Assembly: GCA_014534345.1 (NCBI GenBank)
Contig: JACVRR010000010.1
Location: 1 to 39,694 of the forward strand
DNA from: Thermoleophilia bacterium
Lineage (GTDB): Bacteria > Actinomycetota > Thermoleophilia > Gaiellales > Gaiellaceae
DNA: 39,694 nucleotides
Direction: 5' to 3'
Below the pieces are notes generated by a model that saw only the letters and a list, made by a program, of their open reading frames with translations, made no database searches and had not been told where the DNA came from. The position numbers and the translations under genes were made by a program. This document shows positions 30,299 through 37,436 of this stretch, one piece after another. Position 1 is the stretch's first letter, and every line of letters begins with the position of its first letter.

Positions 30299-30868
30299 AT
30301 GGCAACCGTGACGGTTCGCAACGGCGTCGACGTCCAGGCCTTGCTGGAGACGATCGAGGCGATCAAGGGCAAGCCCGAGCTCGCGCAGTTCACGTTCCGG
30401 GCGAGCACGCGCTGGCAGGAGGGGACGCACTCGACGGCGGAGATCGGCGCGTTCGTGCACGCCGGCGCCGACGACGAGACCCGAGCGCGGCCGTTCCGGC
30501 TCGAGGGCGACGAGCCCCCCGTGCTGCTCGGCCGCAATCTCGCGCCGAACGCGGTCGAGCTGATGCTCGCGGCGCTCGGCTTCTGCTACTCGGTCGGCTA
30601 CGTCGCGAATGCGGCCGCTCGCGGAATCGAGCTCCAGGAGATGGAGTACGAGTTCGAGGGCGACCTCGACGTGCGGAGCTTCCTCGGGATCTCGACCGAG
30701 TCCCGCCCCGGCTTCAGCGAGATCCGGGCGCGGGCGCGAGTGAAGGCGGAGGGCGCGAGCGAGGAGGAGCTGAAGGAGCTGTGCACCTACGTTCAGGAGA
30801 CCTCGCCGGTCAAGGACGTCCTCGTCAACCCCGTGCCCGTCAAGACGACGCTCGAAGTGGTGGCGTAG
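30299..30868 (+). CDS. OsmC family protein
   Basis: A 189-residue OsmC/Ohr-superfamily protein with an AGGAGG-like ribosome-binding site. The core is P-F-R-L-E-G-D-E-P-P-V-L-L-G-R-N-L-A-P-N-A-V-E-L-M-L-A-A-L-G-F-C-Y-S-V-G-Y with the peroxidatic-type Cys at residue 96, then an E-M-E-Y-E-F-E-G-D-L-D-V segment. The usual second Cys is replaced: the C-terminal block is Y-V-Q-E-T-S-P-V-K-D-V-L-V-N-P-V with Ser169. A one-Cys member cannot run the standard intramolecular disulfide and may need an external thiol, or act on other substrates. In Ohr-like relatives the role is organic-peroxide reduction, in a thiol-dependent manner. It heads the rightward operon, 23 bases before the second TGA-containing methyltransferase. 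Confidence 0.9.
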   Translation: MATVTVRNGVDVQALLETIEAIKGKPELAQFTFRASTRWQEGTHSTAEIGAFVHAGADDETRARPFRLEGDEPPVLLGRNLAPNAVELMLAALGFCYSVGYVANAAARGIELQEMEYEFEGDLDVRSFLGISTESRPGFSEIRARARVKAEGASEEELKELCTYVQETSPVKDVLVNPVPVKTTLEVVA

Positions 30869-30891
30869 CTCGTGCACACTGGGAGACCTCG

Positions 30892-31722
30892 ATGACGCGC
30901 AGCGAGACAGGACGGGCGTCCGCCGCGCCCGAGACCTCCGTGGCGGTCGACGTCGACGTGCTGAAGAGCGAGATCCGCAAGACGTACGCGTCCGTCTCGC
31001 AGGAGCCCGAGCGCGACTTCATCTTCCCGACGGGGCGCTCGTGGGCCGAGGACCTCGCCTACGCGCCGGAGCTCGCGGCCGTGCCGGAGACCGCCGTGGA
31101 GTCGTTCGCGGGCGTGGCGAACCCGTTCTCGCTCGGGCGGCTCGAGCCGGGCGAGCGCGTCCTCGACCTCGGCTGCGGGGCCGGGACGGACAGCCTGGTC
31201 GCCTCGCAGATGGTCGGGCCCGAGGGCCGCGTCACCGGGATCGACATGACGCCCGAGATGCTCGCGAAGGCGCGCGCCGCCGCGGCGGCGATGGGCGCCG
31301 CGAACGTCGACTTCGTCGAGGCCGAGGCCGAGCGCCTCCCCTTCGGCGACGAGAGCTTCGACGTGGTCATCTCGAACGGCGTGATCGACCTGATCCCGGA
31401 CAAGGACGCCGTGTTCGCGGAGCTCTTCCGCGTGCTCGAGCCCGGCGGCCGGATCCAGGTCGCCGACGTGACGATCCAGCAGCCCGTCAGCGAGGAGGGC
31501 AGAGCCCGAATCGACCTGTGGACCGGCTGAATTGCCGGGGCTCTGCTGGAGGCAGAGTACGCACAGCTCCTGGAGCGGCACGGGTTCGAGCGGATCGAGT
31601 CGGGCAACCTGGTCGCGACCTACGCGCGCTCGAAGTTCGAGGACACGCGGCGCAAGGCGATCAAGTACGGCGCCCACGGGACGACGGTCCGCGCGTTCAA
31701 GCCCGGACGCCGGAGCGGCTAG
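30892..31722 (+). CDS. SAM-dependent methyltransferase (ArsM-like), probable selenoprotein with in-frame TGA
   Basis: Reading through TGA 31528-31530 gives a 276-residue enzyme, with the TGA at residue 213, ending at TAG 31720-31722. Motifs: V-L-D-L-G-C-G-A-G-T-D-S (about 90-101), G-I-D-M-T-P-E-M-L-A-K-A-R (116-128, strongly ArsM-like), D-V-V-I-S-N-G-V-I-D-L-I-P-D-K (157-171) and V-L-E-P-G-G-R (181-187). Then L-W-T-G-[TGA]-I-A-G-A-L-L-E-A-E-Y, and a complete methyltransferase tail ending R-A-F-K-P-G. ArsM has Cys at this TGA position and also Cys in S-N-C; here S-N-G, so only one of the arsenite-binding thiols would remain, as selenocysteine. A hairpin with UGGAG loop starts 11 bases after the TGA. 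Probably a selenoprotein, with metalloid or thiol-related substrate unproven. Confidence 0.87.
31541..31557 (+). promoter_or_regulatory. Candidate bacterial SECIS hairpin for the rightward methyltransferase
   Basis: CUCUGC (31541-31546) pairs perfectly with GCAGAG (31552-31557) around the loop UGGAG. There are 16 bases from the UGA (31528-31530) to the loop and a G at loop position two, both as expected for bacterial SECIS elements recognised by SelB. Confidence 0.65.
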
Positions 31723-31767
31723 CCCGACCGCCTCGAGTGCGGCCCCCGCGGTCGCGCCGCTAGAAGC

Positions 31768-31925
31768 CATGGCCGGGTGTCTGGCACCCGGCCACGGCCG
31801 GTCCAGCGAGGCAGCGGCGGGCGTCGCGAATGGCTTCGAGCTGGCGCCGACCCGGTCGAACCCGTGCACTTCTCTGACACACCCGGCACATCTCCGTGAC
31901 GGTGTCTGACACCCGGCCATGGCGG
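31768..31925 (-). repeat. Dispersed palindrome-bounded repeat, copy B
   Basis: In opposite orientation to copy A at 4686. Palindromic ends are GGTGTCTGGCACC at 31776-31788 (one mismatch in the dyad) and GGTGTCTGACACC at 31901-31913, 138 bases end to end against 136 in copy A. Reading both in copy A's orientation, the first 13 bases are identical, GTGCACGG recurs at the same distance, and the last ~33 bases differ at only four positions, including GCCGTGGCCGGGTG. The middle has diverged. Confidence 0.7.
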
Positions 31926-32040
31926 GAACAGCCGTGGCCGCTGGGCCAGACGAACGAGCGTGCCGTCGAGCACCGTCTCGCCACGCAGGGCGCCCCGGCG
32001 CCGACGGCCCCGGGGCCGTCTCGGACACGACTCGGGGGGT

Positions 32041-32069
32041 CATGTCCCGGGGACTGTCCCTCGGACATG
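32041..32069. repeat. Nested double palindrome beside copy B
   Basis: CATGTCC (32041-32047) pairs with GGACATG (32063-32069), and inside them GGGAC-T-GTCCC (32050-32060) forms a second dyad. It has the same odd-length palindrome plan as the GGTGTC-A-GACACC ends of copy B, 130 bases away. It is likely another REP-like repeat. Confidence 0.5.
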
Positions 32070-32116
32070 GCTAGGCGTGACACGTCTCGCGCGGTCGCGA
32101 GCGCGGGTGCCGCCCG

Positions 32117-33517
32117 TCATGCTCCCGGCCGCCACGCGAGCACCATCGCGCGCTGCGCCGGCGTCTCGGGCGACGCGCGCCGCCCGTCCGGCGTCTCCGC
32201 ACGCCGGCGTCGGACGAGCTCGAGCGCCTGCTCGCCGCTCCGCCCGTGACGGACGAGCCAGCAGCCGACGACCGTCCCCGTCCGCCCGATACCGCCCCAG
32301 CAGTGGACGTAGACGACCTCGCCGGCCGCCCGCGCTGCGTCGATCTCGTCGAGGATCGCGGCCATCTCCTCGGACGATGGACAGCCGAGGTCGACGACGG
32401 GGTGCCGGCGGACGGTGATCCCCTCGTCGAGCAGCCGTGCGTACGCGCGCAGGCCTTCGCTCTCCTCGGTCAGGTCGAGGAAGCAGGTGACGCCCGCTGC
32501 GGCGAACGCGGCCAGCCGCTCCTGCGCCTGCAGCTCGTCAGCGGAGCCGGGGTACTCGCCGGCGAGGAGCCGTCCCGGCACGACCCAGTACGAGTCCGGG
32601 ACCGGGCCGGCGCACGACAGCCGGTAGAGGCGCTCGGCGTAGTCCTCGATCGTCTCGCGCAGCGCGAGCTTCGCCCGCCACTCCCGCGGGATCGCCTCCT
32701 CGCCGTACAGTGCGCCTGCAAGCTGGCCGTACACCGCGCCGGTCGTGTCGGCGTCGTCGCCGAGGTTGACGGCGAGAAGCGCGCCCTCGCGGAACCCGTC
32801 GCTGCGCTCGAGCGCCCAGAGCGCCGCCTCCAGCGAGCGGACGACGTAGCCCGTGCCGCGGATCTCCGGCGGCTCGCGGCCGCGGAACGACCCCGCCGCG
32901 ACGTCGGCGACCTCGCGATGGAGCTCGCCCCAGTGCCAGTAGCGCGGCGAGAGCAGCTCGTCCTTCGGCAGCCCGTCGACCGCGCCGACCAGCAGCGCCG
33001 CGAAGTAGCGGCACGCGTCGACGCACGTCGCCGCGCCGTGCGTCGTCCGCGAGCTGTCGGCCGCGCGGGCGAGCGCCTCCTCGACGTCCGCGCCGAAGAA
33101 GAGCGGGACGGGAGCAAGGCGCATCAGCGAGCCGTTGCCCGCGGCGTTCGCGTCCGTCGAGCCGGCGAACGGCTCGCCCGTCCGCTCGAAGCGCTCGAGC
33201 GCCGCACGCGTCGCGTTGCCGATGTCGAAGCACTCGCCCGTCGAGCTGAGGTGCCCCGCGCGGTACCAGCGGAGGTAGCGCTCCATCTGGTCGCGCAGGT
33301 CGAAGGCGCGCCGCTCGAGCAGGCTCTCGGCGAGGCAGAGCGCCATCGAGGTGTCGTCCGTCCACTGTCCCGGCTCGAGTCGGAACGGCCCGCCACCGAC
33401 GATGTCGTCGATCGAGTCGAACGTCCCCGGCGGCTCGAACTCGAGCGTCGTGCCGAGCGCGTCGCCGGCGGCGAGGCCGAGCAGCGCGCCGCGGTAGCGC
33501 GAGCGCCGGTCAGGCAC
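32117..33517 (-). CDS. ADP-ribosylglycohydrolase fused to a dual-specificity/tyrosine phosphatase domain
   Basis: A 466-residue bifunctional protein. Residues 1-300 are an ADP-ribosylglycohydrolase: G-A-L-L-G-L-A-A-G-D-A-L-G at the start, W-T-D-D-T-S-M-A-L-C (metal-binding) near residue 52, N-G-S-L-M-R-L-A-P-V, and the late N-L-G-D-D-A-D-T-T-G-A-V-Y-G-Q-L-A-G-A with two Mg2+-binding Asp. Residues about 310-460 are a cysteine phosphatase: W-V-V-P-G-R-L-L-A-G-E-Y-P-G as in cyclin-dependent-kinase-inhibitor-3-like enzymes, then V-Y-V-H-C-W-G-G-I-G-R-T-G with nucleophile Cys406 and Arg412. It probably removes ADP-ribose from macromolecules and dephosphorylates a linked group. The gene follows the propeller gene by nine bases, suggesting one operon. 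Confidence 0.92.
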   Translation of the reverse strand: MPDRRSRYRGALLGLAAGDALGTTLEFEPPGTFDSIDDIVGGGPFRLEPGQWTDDTSMALCLAESLLERRAFDLRDQMERYLRWYRAGHLSSTGECFDIGNATRAALERFERTGEPFAGSTDANAAGNGSLMRLAPVPLFFGADVEEALARAADSSRTTHGAATCVDACRYFAALLVGAVDGLPKDELLSPRYWHWGELHREVADVAAGSFRGREPPEIRGTGYVVRSLEAALWALERSDGFREGALLAVNLGDDADTTGAVYGQLAGALYGEEAIPREWRAKLALRETIEDYAERLYRLSCAGPVPDSYWVVPGRLLAGEYPGSADELQAQERLAAFAAAGVTCFLDLTEESEGLRAYARLLDEGITVRRHPVVDLGCPSSEEMAAILDEIDAARAAGEVVYVHCWGGIGRTGTVVGCWLVRHGRSGEQALELVRRRRAETPDGRRASPETPAQRAMVLAWRPGA

Positions 33518-33526
33518 CGCGGTTCG

Positions 33527-34966
33527 TCAGCAGCAGCGGAAGCTGACGCGCGCGCCCACGTAGCCGGCGCGGGTCGCCGTCGCCGTCAGCCTGCGGGGCC
33601 GAGCGGTGCGCCCGAGCGTGATCCGCGCAGTGCCGTTCGCGGCCGTCGTCGCCGACCTGCCGCCGGCGCGCACGCGCACTCCGCGCACCGGCTCGCCCGC
33701 GTCGAGCGCACGGAAGGTCACGATCACGTTCCGGCCACGCCGCACCACGCTGCCGCGGACGAGCGTCAGCCCCGGCCACAGCTGCGTGTGCCGGATCGAG
33801 AGCGCTCCGCCGGTCCCCTGCAGCAGCGCGATCAGGTCGGTGCGGTCGGCCTGCGCGGCGAGATTGACCGAACCGGTCGAGATCCCGCCCGGCGGCACGA
33901 CCTGGACGGGCGCGCCGAACGCCGTGCCTGCGCGGTTCGAGCGTCGAGCCACGATCCGCGCGCCGCGCGCGTCGCGCTGGATCCACGCCACCCAGATCCG
34001 CCCGTCGGGTGCCGCCGCGAGCGCCGGCTCGGAGTACCCGAGATGGGTCGCGCTGCGCGTGCTCGCGACGACGATCGTCCGACTCACGCCGCCGTCGAGC
34101 CGCCACACGAGCACGCGGTTGATGCGCGGGTAGCCCGACGTCCCGGCGGCGTAGACGCCGCCGCCGGCGCGCGCGGCCAGCGGTGTCCGGCGCGCGATCG
34201 TCGCGTGGAGGACGCACGTGGAGTACTGCGTCCCCTCGAAGGTCGTGCTCGAGCCGGGGAGGTGGAGCTGCGGGCCGGCGGGCGCGCCGCTGGCCGGGTT
34301 GACCTGCTGCGCGATCGTTCCGACGGGGCCGCCTCCGCCGAACCTGCACCAGACGACCCACGCGCGGCTACCGTCGACGGCGATGTTCGACTGCGCGTTG
34401 GTGCCGCCGGCGCCGGGCAGCGTAAAGACGGGACCCGGGGTGACGCCGCGGTGGACGGCGATGTCGCCGACGCTGTACCAGGTCTGCAGCGGGACGCCGT
34501 CGGGCGCGAGCGCGACGGATGGCGTGCGAGCGCGCGCGAGCTCCTGGTTCGTCACCAGCGCCGGCGCCGACCAGGGCGAGCCCGACGCGGGCGCGGTCGC
34601 CGTCAGCATCCCCTCGATCGGCGCGCCCGCAGGGAAGAACATTCGCAGGCCGCCGCCCACTGCGACGAGCGCGGGGTCGCCCGCCAGGCCGAACCCGGAG
34701 ACGGCGACCACGTCCGGCCCGACGCGGCCCACGCGCGTGATCGAGCGGACGCGGATGACGGAGGTCAGCGGCCCCGTGTCCTGCTTGTAGGCGACGTGCA
34801 GGACGCCGTCGGCCGTCCGCGCGACCCCGACCTCGGACGCTGCCGCGCCGAGCCCGGAGCCGCTCGCCACCGTCGTCCAGCGGCCTGGAGGCCCGCCCGC
34901 GGCGGCGCCGACGAGGAGGCCGCACGCGACGAGGACGGCGACGGCAAGCGAAAGACGCGACCCCAC
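33527..34966 (-). CDS. Secreted beta-propeller-like protein with C-terminal beta domain
   Basis: A 479-residue exported protein. Signal peptide at 1-24 (L-A-V-A-V-L-V-A-C-G-L-L-V-G-A-A-A-G-G). Residues about 30-390 contain repeated units of the type A-L-A-P-D-G-(V/R)-x-x-x-W, with W-S-A-P-A-L-V, V-G-D-I-A-V-H-R-G, W-V-V-W-C-R-F and I-W-V-A-W-I-Q-R-D, which fit sialidase-like or other six/seven-bladed propellers; I do not see the sialidase Arg triad. Residues about 395-475 resemble a carboxypeptidase-regulatory/Ig-like beta domain, ending in Cys-Cys. Function is unknown; extracellular binding is plausible. It lies 33 bases after the VWA gene. Confidence 0.65.
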   Translation of the reverse strand: MGSRLSLAVAVLVACGLLVGAAAGGPPGRWTTVASGSGLGAAASEVGVARTADGVLHVAYKQDTGPLTSVIRVRSITRVGRVGPDVVAVSGFGLAGDPALVAVGGGLRMFFPAGAPIEGMLTATAPASGSPWSAPALVTNQELARARTPSVALAPDGVPLQTWYSVGDIAVHRGVTPGPVFTLPGAGGTNAQSNIAVDGSRAWVVWCRFGGGGPVGTIAQQVNPASGAPAGPQLHLPGSSTTFEGTQYSTCVLHATIARRTPLAARAGGGVYAAGTSGYPRINRVLVWRLDGGVSRTIVVASTRSATHLGYSEPALAAAPDGRIWVAWIQRDARGARIVARRSNRAGTAFGAPVQVVPPGGISTGSVNLAAQADRTDLIALLQGTGGALSIRHTQLWPGLTLVRGSVVRRGRNVIVTFRALDAGEPVRGVRVRAGGRSATTAANGTARITLGRTARPRRLTATATRAGYVGARVSFRCC

Positions 34967-34999
34967 AGCGTGGGATTAACGCAGAAGCGGCTCCCGCTT

Positions 35000-36241
35000 T
35001 CAACGGGGCCGGTGCAACGGTCGCGCCCGCCGGCGACGCAGGTTCGACCCGAAGTGCAGCCGCTTGCGCGCCGCGGCGTCGTAGCTCGGCGGCGCGACGC
35101 TCGGCCGCAGCTCCTCGAGCGCGTCGGCCTCCTCCGGTCGGCCCTCCGCGCGCAGCTCGAGCGCGGTTCGCGCGAGCACGTCGTCGGCCGCGGTGTGGTC
35201 GCCCGCGTCCGCGCGAGCGATCGCGTCGTCGCGGGCCTGCGCGGCCTTGAGCACGAGCACCTCCTCGCGGACGGCGAGATCGGGCGCGGCTGCCGCCGCC
35301 TCGGCGGCGGAGACGAGGTTCACGGTGACCGGGATCGTCACCTCGTGCTGCGTGATCGCGTCGCCGACGGAGACGTAGCGGAGCACGAGCTCGGCGACCT
35401 TCGCCGGCCCGAGCGCGCGGACGTGCGGGACGCGGAGCGAGAACACGAGCCGCCGGCGCTCGCCGCCGTACGCGTCGCCGAGCTCGACCTGGACGCCCTC
35501 CGCCGGCGCCACCGCCGGATAGCGGTTGAGGATCGCCACCAGGTCGACGGCCGGCGCGGGACGGATCTCGACGGTCACGTTCTGGGCGACCAGCCGGGAG
35601 AGCGCGTCGAACTCGCTCGCGAAGATCCCCGGCGCGGAGTCCGGCGTCGCCGCGTAGTGGTAGTTGCCGCCGCCGGCGTCCGCCATCGCCTCGAGCAGCT
35701 CCTCGTCGAAGTCCGCGCCGAACCCGATCGTGGTCGTGCCGACGCCGCGTCCGCGCGCCCGCTCCGCCAGGCCGGCGAGCGTACCCGGGTCGGTCACGCC
35801 GACGTTGGCGAGCCCGTCGGTCAGCAGGAGGATCTTGCGCCGGCCGTCGGCGGGGGCGCGCTCGAGCTGCTCGAGGCCGCGCATCCAGCCGCCGGACAGG
35901 TTCGTCGAGCCGCCGGGGCCGAGGCGGTCGAGCGCGGCGTGCAGCGACGGCGGGTCGACGGGCGCGAGCGGCGCGAGCAGCCGGCCACGGTCGTCGTATG
36001 CGACGACGGCGAGCTCGTCCTGCGCGCGCAGGCGACCGACGAGCCACTGTGCGCTCCGCTTCGCGACCGCCAGCTTCTCGCCGGCCATCGAGCCGGAGCG
36101 GTCGAGCACGAGCGCCAGCCGCAGCGGCGGACGCTGCTCCGTCTCGGCCGGCTCGGGCGCGTGCAGCTCGAGCATCGCGTGGACGTCGTGCTCGCCGTCG
36201 GCGGCGAGCAGCTGGTGGTCGAGCCGGACGGATGCCTGCAC
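35000..36241 (-). CDS. VWA-domain protein with MIDAS motif
   Basis: A 413-residue protein whose residues about 40-215 form a von Willebrand factor A domain. The metal-ion-dependent adhesion site is D-R-S-G-S-M (Asp47, Ser49, Ser51), followed by G-G-S-T-N-L-S-G-G and L-L-L-T-D-G-L-A-N-V-G, giving the remaining Thr and Asp ligands. Residues about 215-330 form a beta-sandwich (V-T-V-E-I-R-P-A-P-A and L-R-Y-V-S-V-G-D) seen in VWA proteins of the inter-alpha-trypsin-inhibitor or YfbK type. The C-terminus is a helical, charged tail ending in a very basic stretch. There is no signal peptide or membrane span, so it is probably cytoplasmic. A Mg2+-dependent scaffold role is expected. It is first in a likely operon with the propeller and ADP-ribosylglycohydrolase genes. 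Confidence 0.82.
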   Translation of the reverse strand: MQASVRLDHQLLAADGEHDVHAMLELHAPEPAETEQRPPLRLALVLDRSGSMAGEKLAVAKRSAQWLVGRLRAQDELAVVAYDDRGRLLAPLAPVDPPSLHAALDRLGPGGSTNLSGGWMRGLEQLERAPADGRRKILLLTDGLANVGVTDPGTLAGLAERARGRGVGTTTIGFGADFDEELLEAMADAGGGNYHYAATPDSAPGIFASEFDALSRLVAQNVTVEIRPAPAVDLVAILNRYPAVAPAEGVQVELGDAYGGERRRLVFSLRVPHVRALGPAKVAELVLRYVSVGDAITQHEVTIPVTVNLVSAAEAAAAAPDLAVREEVLVLKAAQARDDAIARADAGDHTAADDVLARTALELRAEGRPEEADALEELRPSVAPPSYDAAARKRLHFGSNLRRRRARPLHRPR

Positions 36242-36713
36242 AGGGTCTCCTCTCGTGGCCGTTCACCGCAGAGTCGCCGGGCGCGGGCGGCCGTCTTACG
36301 CAGTGGAGGTCGCGGGCGCGGGCACCGGCGGCCGGATCCAGCGCGCCGCGAGCGCGGCACGGGGGCCGCCGGGGGAGAGACCCGCATCCCCGCCCGGGTG
36401 GGGAGTCGGGGTTCCACCCGCCACCCGGCGCGGACTCTATCGCCCGAGTGCGCGCAGCGGGCGAACGCCTTCGTGCCGACTCTGGAAAAAAGCGGCCTCG
36501 CGGCCCTCCGTGCTGCCCGGGCGCCGCGCCGCGCGCTGCCTCGACCGACGAGCAACGCGCGGCCGGCAAGCCGCCGCTCGCTCGTTCGCCGGACGACCTC
36601 CCGCTCGATGCGCTCGCCGGACGCCTCCTCCGCCGGACGGCCGCCGCGCGTTTTTCGGCTCCCCGCCCCGGGCACCCGCCGCCGCGGGACCGTCGAACAC
36701 GAGAGAAGAGCAC
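36242..36713. other. Long intergenic region, no gene seen
   Basis: A 472-base divergent gap. Frames open here only as Arg/Pro-rich shadows. I see no tRNA or clear operator. Small dyads occur near 36380-36410 and at CGCCCG...CGGGCG (36442-36462). One A6 tract lies near 36485. It holds the promoters of the VWA gene (leftward) and the helical protein (rightward), which I could not place. Confidence 0.5.
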
Positions 36714-37208
36714 ATGGCCGAATTGACGAAGCTGGAGGCGAAGCTGGGCGAGGTGACCGGGCTCGCGATGGCGGCGCAGGACGCCGGCAAGAAGGTGAAG
36801 CGGCTGGCCGAGGGCGAGGCCGACGACCTGGTTCAGCAGCTCGAGCAGATGGTGCGCGAGGCGGCCGAGACCGAGGAGCGCTGCGTCGAGCTCGCGAGCG
36901 GCTTCGAAGGAAAGAAGACCGCGATCCTCGACGAGGCGCGGGCGACGAAGAGCAAGGCGAGCGAGATGCTCTCGACGTACCTCGACAGCGATTCGGACGC
37001 GCTCGACGGCTTCGAGTTCCTGACCATGGCGGAGGCCGGCGAGCTCGGACACTGGGCCGTGCTGCAGGAGCTCACCCAGCGGGCCGGGAACGCCGAGCTC
37101 CAGGGCCTGGTCGAGTGGGCGCTGCCGATCCAGCAGCGGCACTTCGCCGCGGTCAGCGACGGGTCGCTGAAGCTGGCCGCCGAGGAAGACCCGAGCGAGC
37201 CGGCGTAG
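36714..37208 (+). CDS. Helical, ferritin-like-looking protein of unknown function
   Basis: A 164-residue, acidic, almost all-helical protein. The ATG at 36714 has a GAGAAGAG ribosome-binding site. Three to four long amphipathic helices are visible, including one in the L-V-Q-Q-L-E-Q-M-V-R-E-A-A-E-T-E-E-R-C-V-E segment and another with T-M-A-E-A-G-E-L-G-H-W-A-V-L-Q-E-L. The last has E-x-x-x-H, which with the E-x-x-R of the earlier helix hints at a ferritin-like/DUF892 four-helix bundle, but a full di-iron set is not convincing. Such proteins are often stress-related. A strong hairpin 20 bases downstream ends the unit. Confidence 0.6.
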   Translation: MAELTKLEAKLGEVTGLAMAAQDAGKKVKRLAEGEADDLVQQLEQMVREAAETEERCVELASGFEGKKTAILDEARATKSKASEMLSTYLDSDSDALDGFEFLTMAEAGELGHWAVLQELTQRAGNAELQGLVEWALPIQQRHFAAVSDGSLKLAAEEDPSEPA

Positions 37209-37227
37209 TCCGCACGGCGTCGCCGCG

Positions 37228-37259
37228 CACGGACGGGGCCGGACCGCGCCCCGTCCGTG
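37228..37259 (+). terminator. Hairpin terminator after the helical protein gene
   Basis: A 12-bp perfect stem, CACGGACGGGGC (37228-37239) with its complement (37248-37259), eight-base loop, starting 20 bases after the stop codon. No obvious U tract follows. Confidence 0.65.
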
Positions 37260-37351
37260 GGCTCGCTGGGCGGATCGCGGCGAGTGGCGCCGTCCCGCGC
37301 GCCGCAAATAGCGCCGCGGGTGGCGCGTGCCGCCCCGGCGCCTTCCTGCGC

Positions 37352-37376
37352 GCGAGTTCGGTCCGACCGAACTCGC
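37352..37376. repeat. Perfect 11-bp inverted repeat upstream of the sigma-factor gene
   Basis: GCGAGTTCGGT (37352-37362), loop CCG, then ACCGAACTCGC (37366-37376), 60 bases before the sigma-factor start. It may be an operator, or a terminator for readthrough from the left. Confidence 0.45.
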
Positions 37377-37436
37377 CCGGCGCCCCCTCCGGTGGCCCGT
37401 GACGGGCGCCGCACCCGACCGGCGTAAGATCGCCGG

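Noticed and set aside
28768-31530. A recoded genetic code (TGA as Trp or Gly) explaining the in-frame TGAs
   Set aside because: TGA is the stop of several intact genes in the window (for example the sigma factor, anti-sigma, pspAB and the small membrane protein), often overlapping the next start codon.
30793-32043. Long minus-strand reading frame spanning the methyltransferase tail and repeat copy B
   Set aside because: No domain is present, and it runs over both a recognised gene and a repeat; opposite-frame artefact.
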